DNA of 64,000 bases, taken from positions 744,001 to 808,000 of the forward strand of contig CAYSSR010000001.1 in NCBI GenBank assembly GCA_964433755.1, written 5' to 3'. Positions 17,825 to 26,531 of this stretch are shown here, in pieces. The notes beneath the pieces were generated by a model, which worked only from the letters and a program-made list of their open reading frames with translations, did not search any database and was not told the origin of the DNA. The translations under genes and the position numbers were made by a program. How positions within the stretch are numbered: the first letter of the stretch is position 1; each line of letters starts with the position of its first letter. Source of the DNA: JAUVXJ01 sp964433755 (GTDB lineage: Bacteria; Chloroflexota; Anaerolineae; UBA7937; B3-Chlor).

Positions 17825-19474
17825 TCATGGAGCCCCCTCTGTTACCGCAATCTCGTAGAGATCCGGACCCGATGCTCGAACGAGGCAACAGGCGGGCGCA
17901 TCGAGCGGGTCGACGGCCTGTCTATCAGGGGCAGGATAGGTCACGAACGCGTAAGCACTGATGCCCTGGTTCACCAGGGTCTCTGTCAGGCGCTGGTAGT
18001 CCTCTTGATCGCGCACGTAGAAGAACTGCTTCTCATAGAAGAGAGGTGCCGTGTATTGTGCGTACCCGTACTCGTCGCTCAAGATGTGGACTGCGTCGAG
18101 CTGACCCATCTCCTGGATCAGGTCCCTGTCTCTCATCTTGATGATGTACAGAGTTCTCAGCCCGGCTAATTGTACCGCGATGCTGAGAACGACCATGGAG
18201 ATGAAGCATGCTCTGAGAAGACGCCAGCTTCGCAGATCTCCCATGGCTTGTAGCGCATGGAAGTTGTTGGTCGCGACGACGGCGAGAGGTGGGAAGACGG
18301 GTAGCAGGAAGCGCGGACCCCACTGTAGTCCAGGGTCCACGGGCGTCAACACGCACACGAATGCCGTGTATCCCACGCCCATGGCCAAGAGCATTCTGTT
18401 GCCCTGTCCGACGGACGAGTTCAGCAGGGTGGTGAGGCCGAACACCAGGAACGGAGCGGTCGTGATCAGACCTCCAAGGGGTCGGCCAGCGACGGCCTCG
18501 AGGATGTTGGGGATGGTGACGATGGCCAGGATACCGAAGCTGACGATGATCAACAGGTTCCGTCTACGAAGCTGCGATGATCGGAACAGCAGAGCTGACG
18601 CCACGAAGGCCATGATGTACAGGAAACTGAGGGCTGCACTGGAGTTACCTTCCAGCAGGGTATGGTAGATGATGGCCACACGATCGGTTGTTATGGGCAG
18701 CTCCTCTGCCAGCCAGACGAAGTGTCCCACGTGCGGGCCAACGAAGCTGCCGTAGACCAGGAACTGGAAGACCCAGAGAGGAGCCAGGGCCACGAGCATT
18801 CCCAGGCACAATGACAGCGTATTGACGATGCGTCTCCTGGAAAGTAAGAACAATGCGGCGGGCATCACCAGCCCCATCACGTACATCTCTGATCTTACCC
18901 AGATGGCGAGGCCCAACAGTATGCCCCCCACTATCAGCCAGGGCTGCCGGGAGTCCTCCAGGTTCTTCACCACGAGCAGCATCGCCAGGGTAGAGAGCAT
19001 CGTGCCCAGTGTGTGATCCCAGAACACCAGGCTGTAGAACACCAGGGGGCTGCAGAGGCCGAGGACGATGATCGAGGATGTCCCGCTTCCGCCGGTCAGG
19101 CGAGCGAGCCGCCAGGTTGTCACCAGAGTAAGCAAGGCTGAAACAAGAGGGATGACGTAGAGTCCTGCGTAGCTGAGGGCACCATACAGGGGCGCAGCCA
19201 GTAGCGGGAAGACGACAGGATAGACGGCGTAGACTCGTCCATCTCGAATCAGCGCAGGAGGGTTGTTGATGGGTACATAGTCCAAGCCTGGATCGAGCCC
19301 GCGACCGGGGTATTCGATAGTCAAGCCTGAGCGCCCGTTTCGTAGGAAGTTCTGGAGCTGGATGAACTTCAGGCCCTCGTCACTGCTGAAGAAAGCGTCC
19401 TGAGGGAGAACAAAGAACGCCAGGACCAGGTACGTAGCTGTGACACAAGCCAGGGCAAGAAGGGGTCTTTTCAT
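17825..19474 (-). CDS. GT39-like membrane glycosyltransferase, first gene of a minus-strand operon
   Basis: This 549-residue protein begins with a lysine/arginine-capped signal-anchor helix (MKRPLLALACV). The first outer loop reads FFSSDEGLKFIQLQNFLRNG, where the DE pair sits at the GT-C catalytic position. About eleven helices follow, and the C-terminal region reads HILSDEYGYAQYTA. Upstream in-frame codons to 19585 look non-coding. ATG at 19474 has no ribosome binding site, but a good promoter lies so close that the transcript may be leaderless. It is followed by the genes at 17738 and 16257, probably one transcript. Confidence 0.75.
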   Translation of the reverse strand: MKRPLLALACVTATYLVLAFFVLPQDAFFSSDEGLKFIQLQNFLRNGRSGLTIEYPGRGLDPGLDYVPINNPPALIRDGRVYAVYPVVFPLLAAPLYGALSYAGLYVIPLVSALLTLVTTWRLARLTGGSGTSSIIVLGLCSPLVFYSLVFWDHTLGTMLSTLAMLLVVKNLEDSRQPWLIVGGILLGLAIWVRSEMYVMGLVMPAALFLLSRRRIVNTLSLCLGMLVALAPLWVFQFLVYGSFVGPHVGHFVWLAEELPITTDRVAIIYHTLLEGNSSAALSFLYIMAFVASALLFRSSQLRRRNLLIIVSFGILAIVTIPNILEAVAGRPLGGLITTAPFLVFGLTTLLNSSVGQGNRMLLAMGVGYTAFVCVLTPVDPGLQWGPRFLLPVFPPLAVVATNNFHALQAMGDLRSWRLLRACFISMVVLSIAVQLAGLRTLYIIKMRDRDLIQEMGQLDAVHILSDEYGYAQYTAPLFYEKQFFYVRDQEDYQRLTETLVNQGISAYAFVTYPAPDRQAVDPLDAPACCLVRASGPDLYEIAVTEGAP

Positions 19475-19483
19475 TTGGAAACA

Positions 19484-19512
19484 ATTGTAGTCCCGTTGTA
19501 GGCATGGTGCAA
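19484..19512 (-). promoter_or_regulatory. Promoter giving a possibly leaderless transcript
   Basis: On the minus strand a TTGCAC -35 (19507-19512), a 17-nt spacer and a TACAAT -10 (19484-19489) end only 9 nt before the ATG at 19474. Initiation about 7 nt after the -10 leaves almost no 5' leader, in line with the missing Shine-Dalgarno site. Confidence 0.5.
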
Positions 19513-19557
19513 GGCGTTGCCATTTCTGCCAATACCTCGCGGCTGAGGGAAATCTGC

Positions 19558-19586
19558 TTGTCTCTTGCCCATGCCTGTAGTACAAT
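19558..19586 (+). promoter_or_regulatory. Promoter for the zinc-ribbon/ATPase-propeller pair
   Basis: TTGTCT (19558-19563), 17 nt, TACAAT (19581-19586) on the plus strand, 63 nt before the ATG at 19650. It forms a divergent pair with the minus-strand promoter at 19484-19512. Confidence 0.5.
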
Positions 19587-19649
19587 TCGCGTCAACATGT
19601 TGTCAGGTCGTCGAGCGGACGGAGTCCTTGGAGTAAGAGCTGGGGCTGC

Positions 19650-20360
19650 ATGGTGACTACCAGAATCGAGTCCATCTACAAGTTGCAGTTGCTGGACGAC
19701 GAGGTGGAGGCCAAGGCGGACGATCTCCGCACCATAGAGGAGCAGTTGCAGAGCGATGAGGACGTGCTGGCGGCCCGTCGGGCCGCGCAGGGCAGGGAAG
19801 CAGCGCTGCGAGAGTCGCGATCCCAGTTACGTGATCTGGAGTTCGATCTGGAACAGGTTTCGAGCAAGGTTACTGCCGCCAAGAATGCCCTATACGGTGG
19901 TGAGATCACCAATCCGAAGGAGTTGGCTGGCATCGAGCAGGAGCTGGAGTACCTGTCACGCCGGCAGTCGGTCGTCGAGGAGGATGCTCTGGCGGTCATG
20001 GCCGAGGTGGAGGAGCGAGAGGATCGCCAGCAGGCCGCCGAGGAACTCCTAGCGCGCGCCCAAGAGACTCACGATGCGTCGCAATTGGAGCTGCGGCAGA
20101 ATGCCGAGGAGTTGCGCGACCGCTTGAGTTCTCTGAGCGTGGAGAGGGACGAGATCCGCAAGGTGATCTCGAGCAAGAATCTGGCCGTATACGATGGGCT
20201 GCGCAATCAGAAGCGCGGGCAGGCTGTAGCTCTCCTCGAAAACGGCATCTGCCAGGGTTGCCGTGTTGCTCTGCCGACAAGTCTGGTTCAGCGAGTTCGA
20301 AGGGGTACTGAGCTGGTCCAGTGCGGTAGCTGCCAGCGGATACTGTATTCCGCGCGATAG
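19650..20360 (+). CDS. Coiled-coil protein with C4 zinc ribbon (DUF164/CT398-like)
   Basis: This 236-residue protein is almost wholly an antiparallel coiled coil up to about residue 190 (heptad-rich, many Glu/Arg). It ends in a zinc ribbon with CQGC and, 22 residues on, CGSC. The family is widespread, and members have been proposed to act as nucleic-acid or secretion-associated adaptors; no firm role is known. Start ATG at 19650 is followed by a second possible GTG. It is followed after about 42 nt by the ATPase-propeller gene in the same direction, probably one transcript. Confidence 0.8.
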   Translation: MVTTRIESIYKLQLLDDEVEAKADDLRTIEEQLQSDEDVLAARRAAQGREAALRESRSQLRDLEFDLEQVSSKVTAAKNALYGGEITNPKELAGIEQELEYLSRRQSVVEEDALAVMAEVEEREDRQQAAEELLARAQETHDASQLELRQNAEELRDRLSSLSVERDEIRKVISSKNLAVYDGLRNQKRGQAVALLENGICQGCRVALPTSLVQRVRRGTELVQCGSCQRILYSAR

Positions 20361-20402
20361 ACTGCCGTATCCCCCGGTACGGTCTTGACCCAGGGAGTAG
20401 GT

Positions 20403-22565
20403 GTGGTCGATAGACAGGAGCCATCCAATCCGTACGTCATAGACAAGCCCATCGCCGGCGAGGCCGGCTTCTTTGGCAGAGAGAGGGAACTAGCACAGGC
20501 CGTTGAGATCCTCAGCGCGAGAGGCACTCGGCGGATCGTCATCATCCAGGGCAGCCATCGCATCGGCAAGAGCTCGTTCCTGCACCAGGTGCTCAGGCGA
20601 TTGCCGCAGAAGGGCTTCCTGGTTGACCTCTCTGCCCTGGAGGAGGAGAAGCTGGCCCACGCCCTGTGGCGCGCTGCCACGGCCATAGCGTCGGCAGTGC
20701 GCGAGGACACGGGGCGTTCCGTTGCTGAGCCCGAGTTCAACGATTTCCTTTCCGATGCCGCCTTCTTCCACGAGGCTTTCCTTCCCACTGTATACAAAGC
20801 CCTGGGACGGAGACGTCTGGTCCTGGCGTTCGACGGGATGGAGGACCTGGACCACGAGGGCGGCCTGACAAGAGAGAGTCTCTATAGCTACCTTGCCGGC
20901 GTGATGGATAGCGGCTTGAACGTGAGCCTGCTCCTGAGCGCCGAGGACTGGCCAGACACCGCCTCGGCTCTGTTCCGAGATGCGTATCGGATCGTCTTGG
21001 GTCCTCTGGGCGAAGATGCCGCGATGGATCTGGTACTCGAGCCAGCCCGCGGGGTTGTGGACTTCGAGTATCTGGCTGCAAGGCGGATCATCGAGCTGTC
21101 CTCGGGCCACCCCTACTTCGTCCAGTTGCTCTGCCGTCTGGCCTTCACCAGGTGTGCTGTCCAAGGCCGTGTGGCGGAGAAAGACGTGGAAGCCGTGATC
21201 GAGGAAGCCATCGAAGTGGCATCTCCTTACGTGGAGCGCCTGTGGAGCGGCGCGTCGGCCAACGCGAGAACGGTGGCCGCTGCGCTTGCATCGCTGCGGG
21301 GCGCTCGGGGGATCCTCTTGGAGCAAGACTTGAGGTACGCGCTGAAGCGCCGGGGCGCGGACTTGTCGTTCTCCGAGATCACTGAGGCCTGCCAGGAACT
21401 GGTGGACAGAGACGTTCTCGAGCGTCTCGGCGCGATGAGCTACCGGTTCAGGGTGGAGTTGGTGAGGGTGTGGCTGAACACTCGTCGAGGTCTGGACGCC
21501 ATGGCCCAGGTGGGACGGGCGAGGCAGGTGGCCTCAACAGCGGGTGACTGGGTCGGCAGGTTTCTCTGGCCGTTGATCGGCCTCCTGGCAGCAACGGCAG
21601 TTCTGTTCTGGTGCCTGGTCTCCTGGCAGCCCCTCGCGAGGGGAAATCAACCCGCCCCCACCCCTGAGGCTACCGAGGAGCCTTCGTCTCTTTCCGTTGC
21701 CCTGGTTACTCCTACTCCCGACTTGCGATTCACGCCGGCGCCGACACCTACTCCCCGTGCGCCAACTCTCGACATCGCCTACGTTCAGTGGGAAGAGGAC
21801 ACGGAGAGTTGGGACGTATACGCGATGTCCAGAGATGGTTCCATGGTGGTTCGTATCACTGACAACGACGTAGATGAGAGCTCGCCCGTGTGGTCAGCCG
21901 ACCATAGCTGGCTGGTCTTCGTGTCCAAGCGAGATGGGAACCAGGAGATCTATCGCGCGAATGCGGACGGTTCCGAGGCCGTGAACCTCACCCAGAATGC
22001 AGCAGCAGACTGGACGCCCTCCATCTCTCCCGATGGCACCAAGGTCGTCTTCTCTTCGCTGCGCGACGGGAACTGGGAGCTGTACATGATGAATGCGGAT
22101 GGCTCTCAGCCAGCGAGGATGACCTTCAACGAAGAGCCAGACTACTCGCCAGCATGGTCGCCCGATGGCAGCATGATCGCCTTCGTGTCCGAGAGGGATG
22201 GCAACCTGGAGATCTACGTGATGGACGCCGACGGGGCGCACGAGTCGCGCCTGACGTTCAACGATGCCCTGGATCTCTCTCCTGCCTGGTCGCCGGACGG
22301 CAACTCCATAGCCTTCGAGTCTTATCGCGACGGCAACATGGAGATCTACGTCATGAACTCAGACGGCACTGAACAGAGGAGTTTGAGCAACTATCCCACA
22401 GCAGACGATCACGGCCCTTCGTGGTCTGAAGGTGGGCTGGGGATAGTGTTCTACTCTAACCGGGACGGCAACTGGGACCTGTATGAGATGAATCCGCAGG
22501 GTGGAGAGGTCAGCAATCTGACCAGCAGCACGAGTATCGAGCAGGAACCATACTGGGATTCATGA
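20403..22565 (+). CDS. STAND-like ATPase fused through a TM helix to an extracellular TolB-type beta-propeller
   Basis: The N-terminal part (about residues 10-370) is a P-loop ATPase. It has an NPYVIDKPI...FFGRE lead-in, a Walker A at 50-57 (GSHRIGKS), a Walker B around LVLAFDGMED with Asp144, a GHPYFVQLLC helix and a winged-helix-like end. One hydrophobic helix follows at about 385-408, then a Pro/Thr stalk, then five to six PD40/TolB blades. Each blade repeats the WSPDG...RDGNxEIY pattern. Topology prediction puts the ATPase inside and the propeller outside. The function is unknown; it could sense an external ligand or envelope state and change ATPase oligomerisation. GTG at 20403 is favoured by AGGGAG 5 nt upstream; a TTG at 20385 is possible. 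Confidence 0.8.
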   Translation: MVDRQEPSNPYVIDKPIAGEAGFFGRERELAQAVEILSARGTRRIVIIQGSHRIGKSSFLHQVLRRLPQKGFLVDLSALEEEKLAHALWRAATAIASAVREDTGRSVAEPEFNDFLSDAAFFHEAFLPTVYKALGRRRLVLAFDGMEDLDHEGGLTRESLYSYLAGVMDSGLNVSLLLSAEDWPDTASALFRDAYRIVLGPLGEDAAMDLVLEPARGVVDFEYLAARRIIELSSGHPYFVQLLCRLAFTRCAVQGRVAEKDVEAVIEEAIEVASPYVERLWSGASANARTVAAALASLRGARGILLEQDLRYALKRRGADLSFSEITEACQELVDRDVLERLGAMSYRFRVELVRVWLNTRRGLDAMAQVGRARQVASTAGDWVGRFLWPLIGLLAATAVLFWCLVSWQPLARGNQPAPTPEATEEPSSLSVALVTPTPDLRFTPAPTPTPRAPTLDIAYVQWEEDTESWDVYAMSRDGSMVVRITDNDVDESSPVWSADHSWLVFVSKRDGNQEIYRANADGSEAVNLTQNAAADWTPSISPDGTKVVFSSLRDGNWELYMMNADGSQPARMTFNEEPDYSPAWSPDGSMIAFVSERDGNLEIYVMDADGAHESRLTFNDALDLSPAWSPDGNSIAFESYRDGNMEIYVMNSDGTEQRSLSNYPTADDHGPSWSEGGLGIVFYSNRDGNWDLYEMNPQGGEVSNLTSSTSIEQEPYWDS

Positions 22566-22592
22566 TGACAACTCGCTGGTCGAACCTGGAGC

Positions 22593-22922
22593 CTACTGGG
22601 GTTGCAGGAGGGCGAGCGCGGCGCTGGCACTGATCCCCCGGACTTCTACCTTCTTGTGACGCGCTTTCTCCCCACCGACGATTTCCACCTGGTTCTTCCT
22701 GACACCGAGGGTGTCTGCCAGCAACTTGATCAACTCCTTGTTCGCCTTTCCTTTCGTGGGTGGAGCTGCCACGCGCACCCTGAGCGTCTCGGCTTCCAGG
22801 CCGACAATTTCGCTTCTGCTCGCGCTGGGCACAACGTGGACTGCCAGGAGAACAACCGGTTCCGCTGTGGTTCCTTCGCGACGCACGCTGCCGGTGGCAC
22901 TGTGATCCGGCCCTCGATTCAT
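22593..22922 (-). CDS. yggU: YggU/DUF167 family protein
   Basis: This 109-residue protein has the DUF167 core: VHVVPSASRSEI, VRVAAPPTKGKANKELIKLL and a final VEIVGGEKARHKKVEV. The KGKAN motif is diagnostic. The fold is a small alpha/beta domain of unknown function, often encoded next to yggT and yggS. It starts 1 nt after the yggT stop. It is the last gene of the minus-strand operon and faces the convergent propeller gene across 27 nt. Confidence 0.9.
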   Translation of the reverse strand: MNRGPDHSATGSVRREGTTAEPVVLLAVHVVPSASRSEIVGLEAETLRVRVAAPPTKGKANKELIKLLADTLGVRKNQVEIVGGEKARHKKVEVRGISASAALALLQPQ

Positions 22923-22923
22923 C

Positions 22924-23193
22924 TCACAACGCCTGTACCAGGAAGTACAGCAACTGCTGCACTATGCCCAGTACGATGATGGCGACGATGGGGCTGAGGT
23001 CGAGCATGCCCACCGGGGGGATGATGCCTCGGAAGAAGCCGAGGATAGGCTCTGTCACCCGATAGAGGAAGACCGACACAGGGTGATAGGGATCGAATCT
23101 GAACCACGAGAGGATTATCCTGGCCATGATCGCCAAGTACAACAGGGTGAAAAAGAGATCGATAGTCTCAATCACCACCGCGTCTACGGTCAT
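22924..23193 (-). CDS. yggT: YggT-family membrane protein
   Basis: This 89-residue protein has two hydrophobic hairpins and the family signature SWFRFDPYHPVSVFLYRVTE then PILGFFRGIIPP. YggT/YlmG proteins are linked to osmotic tolerance and, in Gram-positives and plastids, to division-site or thylakoid organisation. The ATG at 23193 overlaps the yggS stop by one base (TGATG), and AGGAGG lies 8 nt upstream, so the TTG one codon earlier is not needed. Confidence 0.92.
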   Translation of the reverse strand: MTVDAVVIETIDLFFTLLYLAIMARIILSWFRFDPYHPVSVFLYRVTEPILGFFRGIIPPVGMLDLSPIVAIIVLGIVQQLLYFLVQAL

Positions 23194-23930
23194 CAATGCT
23201 CCTCCTGTAGATCGTTTCTCGCGCCGAAGATAGCACGCCCAATTCTGACGATCGTTGCGCCCTCCTCGATGGCAATCTCGAAGTCATCGGTCATGCCCAT
23301 GGAGAGATGCTGCCAGTGCTGTCCGGGATGGCGCTCCCTGAGTTCGCCCAGCAGTTCCCGCAGGCGCCGGAAGCAGGAACGTGATACCTCCTCGGAGGCC
23401 TCGAAGGGAGCTATGGTCATCAAGCCCTGAGGGTCGAGATTGGGCAGCTCGGCGATCTCTGCCACTGCTGCGAGGAATCCCTCCAGTTGGCCAGGATCCT
23501 CCGCGTGCACGGGGAATCCGTACTTGCTGGCTTCTCCCGAGACGTTCACCTCCAGCAGCACGGGAAGAGTCAGTCCTGCGGCGGTGCTCCGCCGGCTGAG
23601 CTCCCGGGCCAGACGAAGACTGTCCACTGACTGGACCATGTCGAAGAGGCCGATGGCCGTCTTCGCCTTGTTGCGCTGGAGGTGCCCGACCATGTGCCAC
23701 TTCAGGGGGATGCCGCGCTCTCGAAACCACAACACCTTGGGGTCTGCTTCTTGCACCCGGTTCTCCCCGAACTCCCTGAGTCCGGCGTTCCACGCTTCTT
23801 CGACCAGCTCTGGTGGGAAGGTCTTGGTTACCGCCACCAGGGTTATCTCGTCCGCACTGCGTCCTGCCCGGGCGGCTGCACGCGAGATGCGTTCGTTCAG
23901 TCCGGCGATGTTGCGCTCGACGTCTGTCAC
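23193..23930 (-). CDS. yggS: Pyridoxal-phosphate homeostasis protein YggS/YlmE
   Basis: This 245-residue protein has a TIM-barrel PLP-binding fold (alanine-racemase N domain without the second domain). LVAVTKTFP carries the PLP lysine. HMVGHLQRNKAK, LLEVNVSGEASKYG and LSMGMTDDFEIAIEEGATIV are the other family blocks. It buffers free PLP and affects amino-acid metabolism. The GTG at 23930 overlaps the pgeF stop (GTGA); the 53 upstream in-frame codons fall inside pgeF and lack homology. It is coupled to yggT downstream. Confidence 0.93.
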   Translation of the reverse strand: MTDVERNIAGLNERISRAAARAGRSADEITLVAVTKTFPPELVEEAWNAGLREFGENRVQEADPKVLWFRERGIPLKWHMVGHLQRNKAKTAIGLFDMVQSVDSLRLARELSRRSTAAGLTLPVLLEVNVSGEASKYGFPVHAEDPGQLEGFLAAVAEIAELPNLDPQGLMTIAPFEASEEVSRSCFRRLRELLGELRERHPGQHWQHLSMGMTDDFEIAIEEGATIVRIGRAIFGARNDLQEEH

Positions 23931-24718
23931 GATGGCTTCCTCATACCGAGGAGCGCAGCAAACCTGCCTGTGGTGCCGCCGTCGGCACGGTGAGAAAAGA
24001 ACTCGTCGGCGTGGCAAGCCGTGCAGATGCGGGCCACCTCGATGCTGCAAACGCCTCTGCTCAGCAAGTGCTGGCGGTTGGCTTCCCACAGATCCAACGA
24101 GTAACGACTATCGCCCAGGTGTCGAAGCGCTGCCTGTCGATCGAGAATGGTAGGCTCGATGGCCCGGGCAACCTCCTCGCCCACTTGATAGCAGCAGGGA
24201 CCGATGGCTGGCCCCAGAGACGCAATCAGATCCTCCGGGTCGGTGCCGAAGGAGTCTGTCATGGCTTGGACCATGTGAGAGGCGATCTCTGCGGCGGTCC
24301 CCCGCCATCCGGCGTGGCCAAGGGCTACCACCTGTCTCTCACAGTCGAACAAGAAGATCGGAAGGCAGTCCGCGAAGCGCAGCAAGAGGTGTACGCCCGG
24401 GACGCCGGTGATAAGCGCATCTGTCTGCGGCACAACCTGGCCCATGTCCTGCTCGTCTACGATGGCGGCGCGGCTACTGTGCACCTGCCAGGCGGTGACC
24501 ACCTCCGCGTCCGAGACTCCAAGGGCGCGGAAGATGATATCGAGGTTGGCGTCCACAGCGACAGGATCGTCTCCCACCGAGTGCCCTACGTTCAGCGCCC
24601 GGTAAGGGGGAGCGCTGACGCCGCCCAGGCGGGTGAAGACTGCATGCACGATCCCTTCGTGCTCAGCGAGAGCTCCGAAGCTGTAGTATGGTATCCCGTT
24701 GGCTTCACTGCGGATCAT
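23927..24718 (-). CDS. pgeF: Peptidoglycan editing factor PgeF / YfiH laccase-fold protein
   Basis: This 263-residue protein of the YfiH/YlmD family shows VVTAWQVHSSR, LRFADCLPIFLFD and ALGHAGWRGTA. These supply the His/Cys metal- or nucleoside-binding residues, and IGPCCYQVGEEV and CTACHADEFFSHR complete the pattern. Members act as purine-nucleoside phosphorylase/deaminase-like enzymes and in E. coli remove misincorporated amino acids from peptidoglycan precursors. ATG at 24718 overlaps the stop of the radical SAM gene. Confidence 0.92.
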   Translation of the reverse strand: MIRSEANGIPYYSFGALAEHEGIVHAVFTRLGGVSAPPYRALNVGHSVGDDPVAVDANLDIIFRALGVSDAEVVTAWQVHSSRAAIVDEQDMGQVVPQTDALITGVPGVHLLLRFADCLPIFLFDCERQVVALGHAGWRGTAAEIASHMVQAMTDSFGTDPEDLIASLGPAIGPCCYQVGEEVARAIEPTILDRQAALRHLGDSRYSLDLWEANRQHLLSRGVCSIEVARICTACHADEFFSHRADGGTTGRFAALLGMRKPS

Positions 24719-26334
24719 GGCATTGCCCGGCTGGCCAGTTCTCTGGTCGGTTCAGCCTCGCACGCGCGGCTCGCGATGGTGGACCAGGGCAGCACCTCGT
24801 CTGTGAGCCGCTGGCGCAAGTACGAATCAGCCTTGATCCCCGCTGTGCGCAGGGCTCGACGCCATGCGGACATGGCAGTGCCTTCGAGGGCGACAAGTGC
24901 TTCACCGACTTTCCTGTCGCCCCGAGCCAGCACGCCCTGCACCTCGGCCCATCGAGGACTGTCGCCCACTGTCTCCACATTCAAGGGGCGCAAGCCGTCT
25001 CTGACAAGGTCCAGCCGATCCTCGAGCAGCTTGCGCGGGGCCATGGCCTGCCGCTGGAATGGAGTGTGCGCCTTGGGGACAAAGGGGGTGACGTTGACGG
25101 TGATTTGACGATGGTAGCGCTCCCTCAAGGCGCGGAGCAGCTCGACGATCTCGTGGACGTCACTCTCCTCCTCGGTGGGAAGCCCGAGCATGAAGTACAG
25201 CTTCAACTGGGGAAAGTCGTAACGCGCCAGTCGTTCCACGGCGCCGAGAATATCGGCGGTGGAGATACCCTTTCTGATCTTGCGCCTGAGACGCTCCGAC
25301 CCCGCCTCCGGAGCGATGGTCACCGTCCGGCTGCCACTGTCAGCGACGGCCTGCAGGAGGGCGTCGGGCAAGGGATCGACGCGTAGAGAGGCCACGGATA
25401 TCCTGGCCCCCATCGCCCGTAGATCCTTGGCCAGCCTTTCCACGTGGGGGTAGTCGGAGAGAGACGCGCCGATCAGGCCCAGCTTTTCTCTGTGCTGGAG
25501 CCCCTCTCTGGCCGTAGCCAGGAGCACGTCGAGGCTTCTGTGACGTACGGGTGCGTAGGTGACGCCGGCCAGGCAGAAGTGGCAACCCCTGCCACAGCCG
25601 CGCGATACCTCCAACAGATACATGTCGCCGAATTGCGTGCCGGCGGTCAGGATCGCAGAGCTTGCCGGTTGTTCGTCGAGGTCGCGCAGCCACTGCCGAG
25701 ATACGGGGTACGGCGCCCCGTTGGTGGGTGTGATGCTCACGAGGCGGCCGGCGTCGTTCCGTACGTGATAGAAGCGGGGCACGTAGAGGCCAGGGATAGT
25801 TGCCAACTGTTTCAGGAGTTCCGCGCAGTTCAGGGCGCCAGGCTGGGTTAGTGCGGCGACGAAGGGCGGGACGATGACCTCCCCCTCGCCGATGGCACAG
25901 ACGTCGAAGATGGCGGCCAGAGGCTCGGGGTTCGCCATCACGCAAGGGCCTCCCGCGAGAAGAAGGGGATACCGCTCGTCCCTGGCATCAGCAGCGACAG
26001 GGATGGCCGACCGGCGCAGCATGGATATCAGGTTCAGATAGTCGAGCTCGTAGGAAAGGGAGAAGGCAAGGACGGCGAAGTCGCGCAGTGGTCTCTGGGA
26101 CTCCAGGGAGACGGGGGCGTCGTCTTCCTTCTCGTAGAATACCCTCTCGCAGACGACGTCAGGGAACTGGTTGAAGAGGCGATAGATGACGTGTACTCCC
26201 AGGTTCGACATGCCGACGTGGTAGGAGTTCGGATAGACGAGGGCGACGGGCAGGCGGCCTCCCCAGTCCTTGTACGTCGTTCCTTGCTCCTGGGCGACCC
26301 GTTCTCTGGCACGCGAGATGGTGCTCCAATCCAA
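24715..26334 (-). CDS. B12-binding-domain radical SAM protein (TIGR03960-like)
   Basis: The protein is about 539 residues. The first 200 residues form a cobalamin-binding-like domain (VALVYPNSYHVGMSNLG, LLLAGGPCVMANPEP). They are followed by a radical SAM barrel with the CX3CX2C cluster motif CGRGCHFC and the SAM-contact APEAGSERLRRKI. The family often sits near RNase E/G and ribosomal genes and is thought to modify RNA or protein; its product is unknown. TTG at 26334 is proposed as the start: GGAGGGG lies about 5 nt before it and the homologous LDWSTISRARE begins there. It is the first gene of the overlapped pgeF-yggS-yggT-yggU operon. Confidence 0.85.
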   Translation of the reverse strand: MDWSTISRARERVAQEQGTTYKDWGGRLPVALVYPNSYHVGMSNLGVHVIYRLFNQFPDVVCERVFYEKEDDAPVSLESQRPLRDFAVLAFSLSYELDYLNLISMLRRSAIPVAADARDERYPLLLAGGPCVMANPEPLAAIFDVCAIGEGEVIVPPFVAALTQPGALNCAELLKQLATIPGLYVPRFYHVRNDAGRLVSITPTNGAPYPVSRQWLRDLDEQPASSAILTAGTQFGDMYLLEVSRGCGRGCHFCLAGVTYAPVRHRSLDVLLATAREGLQHREKLGLIGASLSDYPHVERLAKDLRAMGARISVASLRVDPLPDALLQAVADSGSRTVTIAPEAGSERLRRKIRKGISTADILGAVERLARYDFPQLKLYFMLGLPTEEESDVHEIVELLRALRERYHRQITVNVTPFVPKAHTPFQRQAMAPRKLLEDRLDLVRDGLRPLNVETVGDSPRWAEVQGVLARGDRKVGEALVALEGTAMSAWRRALRTAGIKADSYLRQRLTDEVLPWSTIASRACEAEPTRELASRAMP

Positions 26335-26507
26335 GGTTCCCCTCCAGAGAGCAAGTCTATCACAGCGAATAGTGCAAAGCAACCGGTGCGACCGCTTGAG
26401 GAGGTTCGCCTGACATCGACGTGGGGAGCCGGGAGAGCGTCGGGCGCTGGCTCCAGACAAGAGTAGACGGGCAGGCGGTATGGTGGCTGAACGTGAATGA
26501 ACGTCGT

Positions 26508-26531
26508 AGAGGGCCGATCACTCGGCCCTCT
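26508..26531 (-). terminator. Strong hairpin after etfA
   Basis: A perfect 10-bp stem (AGAGGGCCGA / TCGGCCCTCT) with a 4-nt loop lies 119 nt beyond the etfA stop. No U-run follows on either strand, so it is a candidate terminator or mRNA-end stabiliser only. The rest of the 315-bp gap 26335-26649 holds two weaker hairpins and the ribosome binding site of the radical SAM gene. Confidence 0.5.
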
